A stretch of 12,286 nt of DNA from Terana coerulea. Taxonomy: Eukaryota > Basidiomycota > Agaricomycetes > Polyporales > Phanerochaetaceae. The position numbers were made by a program, and so were the translations under genes. The notes under the pieces are model-generated. The model did no database searches. It saw nothing but the letters and a program-made list of their open reading frames with translations, and had not been told where the DNA came from. The stretch is from positions 1 through 12,286 of the forward strand of contig JAKOGH010000401.1 in assembly GCA_024811115.1 (NCBI GenBank), written 5' to 3'. How positions within the stretch are numbered: the first letter of the stretch is position 1; the number at the start of each line of letters is the position of its first letter. Positions 8,578 through 12,286 of this stretch are shown here, in pieces.

Positions 8578-9261
8578 GTGCGCGCAATCATTGCTAGCTT
8601 ATTGGTTCACGTTAGCGAACTGCAGCTGGCCGTAGCCACGAGGAAGTTCAACCTCAGTCACGCATGCTGCGACACCGTTATTTACGTCATAGTTACGCGT
8701 ATGATGTGACTCCGGTATCCGCGCGTGCTCGCTCTCTGGAGTGGATGAACATGTAGTGTGTGTTGAACCAGGTGCGCTTCATTACCAGCTACAACTGAGT
8801 ATGTTGAGTATACCGCTTACACGTAAGAACAGCAATACCATCGCTGAGTAATACAGATGAATGCTCTGCTACTCAAACTCTGCTTAGCTTGTCGCCGCAG
8901 CCTGCCGCTGGTACTGGAATCAACCATAACCTAGCTCACAGTCTGCCAAATGACTTGTGGTATGTGTGAGGTGTACAGCGGGCTTTGGTAAGCAGGACGG
9001 TAGTCAGCTATAGAATCTCTCTCACGCACGTCGTTGTTCTTGCAGAAGCATTCAGGGAAGGCACTGTGGAGTCACTGAAAAGGCATACCTTGCTCTGTTT
9101 TGGGCTACCTCGAGGTATCCGCAGTATGTGCATACTGCGGATGACCTCCGCACGTATGGAAGGCATTGACACATAGGAAGGTAGACTGTTGATGGAAAGC
9201 TGCGACATGGCATATATTAGCCCGGCCGTTCACCAGACGTCCGACCTCACCACCCCAAGTC
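8578..9261. other. Intergenic region upstream of the BTB gene
   Basis: These 684 bp separate the MITE from the BTB start codon and should contain its promoter and 5' UTR. I see no gene, tRNA or tandem repeat. The one distinct element is the near-perfect palindrome at 9112-9148, listed separately. Confidence 0.5.
9112..9148. repeat. Near-perfect palindrome about 115 bp before the BTB start codon
   Basis: ATCCGCAGTATG (9117-9128), a TG spacer, then CATACTGCGGAT (9131-9142): a perfect 12-bp inverted repeat. It extends outward as GAGGT (9112-9116) and ACCTC (9144-9148) with one extra G, for 17 pairs in all. It could be a dimeric protein-binding site, an RNA hairpin in the 5' UTR, or the footprint of a mobile element. 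Confidence 0.75.
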
Positions 9262-10594
9262 ATGGCTACCGAGTCTGCAGGAAAAGGTGTCCAAAACGGC
9301 ATGAAACCCAACCAGAGAAAGGGTACAAAGAAGGCGAGGCTACCTCCTTATCCTCCCATACCCGCCGACATCAACAAGCAGCCCGATGCGCTAATAAAGC
9401 TGGCTTGCAAGCTGGCATTGGACAGCGGCACGTTCATCGACACAAAGTTTTATGCCTTCACGCGCAGAAATCGCTCGGGGAAACTTTACTCTCCTCGGCC
9501 CGTCTTCGCCAACAGCTACATACTGAGAGCTAAGGCGCCTCAGTATTTCGAGCCATGTACGTGCACTTTCTATTGCTTGGATACGATGTACATTTGACGA
9601 TAATTTTAGTGTTGCGAGGCGGCTACGACGGTCGCAGCATTATTGGGCCACTAAGTGACCCTCTCTCCGACGAAGCGGGAGCTCCTGAACGGTGTTGACT
9701 CCTGTGGCTATGAATCCGACAGTGACGTAGAGGAGGACGATGACGAAACACCGCTCTCTGAGCTGGCCAAACATGGTCCTGAGAAGACTCAATCAACCGT
9801 CAATGGTATCTCGGAGTGGGAGCTCTCTTCCACCGGAGCAAAAGGTAAGGGCTTCTTAGATTGGCCGCTTCATGCTCTGACACGTTTTATGCAGAAGGAA
9901 GATGACGAGCACGCGAAGGACTCCGATGGTGAAGACATCATGCCTCTGCAAGGGCCGCATGGTCAGATCGTGGTCATGCGGGACTTTGCCTACCCAACGT
10001 GAGGCATCCATCTTCATTTTCGGCGATGGTAGTAGTTTCCTGACAGACCGTTGAAAGCTGGAAGGCATTTGTGTTCTATCTCTGCACTGGTGAGGTTGCT
10101 TTCGCACCTCTGAAGTCTCAAAGCCGGGCTTCTGGTTCTGCCGATCAAGTACATCGCGCGGTGCAAACTGCATCTCCTCCGATGTGTTCACCAAAATCCA
10201 TGTACAGACTCGCGGACGAGGTAAGTCATTGTCAGGTCTATTCTTACCGCTTCTTACCTAACATTATCATAGCTTGGTCTTGAAGGGCTGAAGGCATTGG
10301 CTTTGCAAGACATACGGTCTAAGCTGTCGCCAGATAATATTCTCGTCGAGTTGTTTTCAACTCTAACAATCAGGTAAGCAGGTAGCTTATCACGGGGATG
10401 TAACAACTTTAAATAGACAAGCTTTTTCTAGATACGACGCCGTCCGCGATATTGAGGTGGAATTTGCTTGCGGGCAGGCTAGAAACACGGTGAAGTCTGA
10501 CATGGCCGACTGGATGATTTCCGTCCCAGCCGACAGCTTGAAGCGCAATGCAGCTGTAGTCGGTCACCTCATTCAGAGGCTAGCTGACTACTAA
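9262..10594 (+). CDS. BTB/POZ-domain protein (frame problems in exons 2-3)
   Basis: Member of the expanded agaricomycete BTB/POZ family; BTB domains dimerise and often act as cullin-3 adaptors, target unknown here. Exons read as 9262-9556, 9610-9844, about 9902-9998, 10058-10220, 10273-10373 and 10432-10594, giving about 350 residues. The N-terminal basic stretch (NQRKGTKKARLPPYP) is followed by a BTB start, FIDTKFYAFTRRNRSGKLYS, then YFEP/LLRGGYDG, an acidic insert (GYESDSDVEEDDDE), YPTWKAFVFYLCTGEVAFA, the family signature CSPKSMYRLADELGLEGLKA, and a C-terminus ending RLADY. The ATG at 9262 is the first in frame. One extra base is needed to explain the frame change between 9655 and 9690. 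At intron 2 the usual GCAG acceptor (9894) gives the wrong frame; the next AG (9901), or one base fewer in the AAAA run at 9840-9843, fixes it. It converges on the second F-box gene. Confidence 0.8.
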
Positions 10595-11184
10595 TCCACT
10601 CAGCCTACCGTGGTTAATTGAAAGCCTCACTCCTGTTTCCACTGCAATATATTTCATCTAAGCTGAGTTGGACGCTTATCCAGATCATGCCGTCGCCACA
10701 GTGCGAATATCATGTGCTGTTTGTATAGGAACTGCCCCTGTGTGAATCGGAAGGGAGGATCATCGACTACGAGAGCGTGAAAAATCAATGTCGTAGTATC
10801 TTTGAGAGACCATGTAGAGATCCTGTTATCACGAAGAGGAAAGCGTGAAGATTCCATTCACAGGCGCCCTCCTGGAGACTCAGGAATGGGGAGACTCGCC
10901 AATCTTGTAATAATGAATGTTTGGTGCGTACTTCATACACCGCTCCTCGCGGAAAAATGAGATAGATACGCGACTACGAGCGCAATATATGTATACTCCC
11001 GGGCTAGTAATTTAATCATTCGAAATTTACCCCTCTAACCACACTGCTCGGAATTTGCCGGTTTTGAATAGCAACGTGCGCCGCTCTTGGGATGCTCAAT
11101 CTTTTGTTCTCATCCTTTAAAACGTGTAGACTCGCAATCTGTGGGTGTCTAAGTCAAGCGGGATATAGGAGAATGACCACGTGC
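10595..11184. other. Convergent intergenic region
   Basis: This 590-bp region lies between the BTB stop and the outermost trace of the second F-box gene. It should carry both 3' UTRs. The composition is A/T-rich in places (about 10980-11030). A 67-codon open frame on the minus strand has no support. I see no RNA gene or repeat. Confidence 0.5.
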
Positions 11185-12286
11185 TCACTGTTTACCAACA
11201 AGAAGAACCGCGTCGTTTCCTAAGTGGACGCTGCTTTGGCCCACCTCAATACTTGTGGCGACCTCGCGGTAACGAGCGCAAGTCTTCACTGGTTTTTTGA
11301 ACACTGTTGGATCGGTCAAGATGGTCGGCTAAAAGACGTATTGGGACAGCCTTTCGTTATTCCTGGAGCATATGTCTTGCAGCATGGCGTGTGGTGAGTA
11401 AAAGTCCCAGATTACGACAATGTCGTCGTCCGACAACACATCTTCGTCTGAAGAATGAGACCCGGAATCCGGAGCTTCAGTGCTTGAGGCAGCTTGCTCC
11501 CTGCTCATGATACATCTTGCCCCATAGAGTTCGATTGGGTTGATCCATGACACCTCGTGAAATCGCGTGTCCTCGCCCCAGTCATCCCACATGATGGTCC
11601 TATCTTCCCAAGCTGAAGTCCGCAGCCGCTCCATCGTTGTGACAGTACCGCCCGGACCATAGATCCGCGAAAAGAGCGTATTTGCCGGCACCAAGAGCTC
11701 GAACGTCCTCTCCCGTTTCGTGGAGTCGTTTACGAAGAGCATGGCCCTCGTTGGCGTCATGTGGTTGGAACAGACAAACGGTAAATCGCGAGATGGTACA
11801 CCGTAAGGCTGTGACTCAATCAATGCACGCGAGAGGGTTGCACTCAGCTTGGACGGCGGAAGGTAAAAGATCGCCAGAGCCTTTTTCAGTGCGGCTTCGA
11901 AGTTGCAGCGACCCTTAGGCAGCCGATAGAAGTCAAATACGGCGAGTGTAGCGAATCCATAATCAACCCGTGAATAGACCCATTGATGAACCGCACGTCA
12001 TTGAAATGTCGCAGTGGGAAGGAATGTTTATTCGTCCACTGAATCTGGGACCACTCTGCTCGGCACTCCCGAAGGCTGGACAGATAGATGGCTTTGAACT
12101 GTCATTTTCGCCAAGGGATTGCCGACAACGCCGGCAAGCGCACACTCCATTTTATATTGAAGAGCTACCGAGTTTTTCACCGCATCCTGAAAGAAGCGGC
12201 AGACCTACAAGAAAGAGCTCGCGTTGTATTCATTGCCAATATTATATTCAAGCAGGAGTACTTACGACATGGAGTTGCGCAATATC
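11185..12286 (-). pseudogene. Second F-box family gene: internally deleted, broken paralogue (partial)
   Basis: Paralogue of the F-box gene at 5420-7437, about half identical in aligned parts (DFELLIPAKTLLSRIY versus TFELLVPANTLFSRIY; MWDEWGRDTR versus MWDDWGEDTR). The last F-box residues, DIAQLHV (12286-12266), are at the right edge. After a 61-nt intron (12265-12205) comes VCRFFQDAVKNSVALQYKM, matching the start of exon 2 in the paralogue. About 570 bp (190 residues) of the middle domain are then missing, and reading resumes near 12056 with EWSQIQWTNKHSFPLRHFND. The frame slips by one base near 11983, continues as VDYGFATLAVFDFYRLP, and meets TAG at 11331-11329. Homology to the paralogue's C-terminus (KPVKTCARYREVATSIEVGQ) goes on in the same frame to a TGA at 11187-11185. 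Several independent lesions make this a likely pseudogene. Confidence 0.75.

Noticed and set aside
9189..9533. 114-codon frame overlapping the BTB start
   Set aside because: It is the shadow of exon 1 in another frame; the true frame carries the BTB motif.
10654..10857. 67-codon minus-strand open frame
   Set aside because: Short, no recognised motif and no supporting exon structure; it probably falls in the 3' region of the BTB gene.
1..12286. CRISPR arrays, bacterial operons, rRNA or tRNA genes
   Set aside because: I looked for regular spaced repeats and clover-leaf features and saw none; the intron-rich genes mark this as fungal nuclear DNA.

Overview
The window is nuclear DNA of a basidiomycete fungus, most likely an agaricomycete. 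Genes are cut by many short introns (about 46-65 bp, GT...AG, often with a CTNAC-like branch point). The recognisable proteins are eukaryotic: the GPI-anchor glycosyltransferase Gpi3/PIG-A and the elongation factor Spt5. The other genes belong to expanded agaricomycete families (F-box and BTB/POZ). Placement below that level, for example Polyporales, is only a guess.

Layout. (1) 1-816, minus strand: 5' part of GPI3, running off the left edge. (2) 817-1115: short divergent promoter region. (3) 1116-4982, plus strand: complete SPT5 gene with about ten introns, acidic N-terminus, NGN domain, KOW repeats and a TP-rich C-terminal repeat region. (4) 4983-5419: convergent 3' region. (5) 5420 to about 7430, minus strand: F-box family gene with two in-frame stops. 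(6) About 7700-9261: gene-free DNA with a cluster of short palindromes and a clear 205-bp MITE flanked by TA. (7) 9262-10594, plus strand: BTB/POZ-domain gene. (8) 10595-11184: no gene seen. (9) 11185 to past the right edge, minus strand: second F-box gene, a paralogue of the first, shortened internally and broken.

GPI3 and SPT5 are conserved housekeeping genes (ER GPI-anchor synthesis and RNA polymerase II elongation) sharing a divergent promoter. The right half is accessory: two related F-box genes flank a BTB gene. Both families are known as substrate adaptors of cullin ubiquitin ligases, but no joint function can be shown here.

The most notable general feature is the number of single-base reading-frame breaks. 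GPI3 has one, SPT5 has two (one could instead be a 25-nt intron), and the BTB gene has one or two. Because GPI3 and SPT5 are essential in well-studied fungi and the protein similarity continues straight across each break, sequencing or assembly indels are the simplest explanation. The F-box lesions differ: they include nonsense substitutions and a large internal deletion, which fits real gene decay. I found no convincing undescribed multi-gene system.
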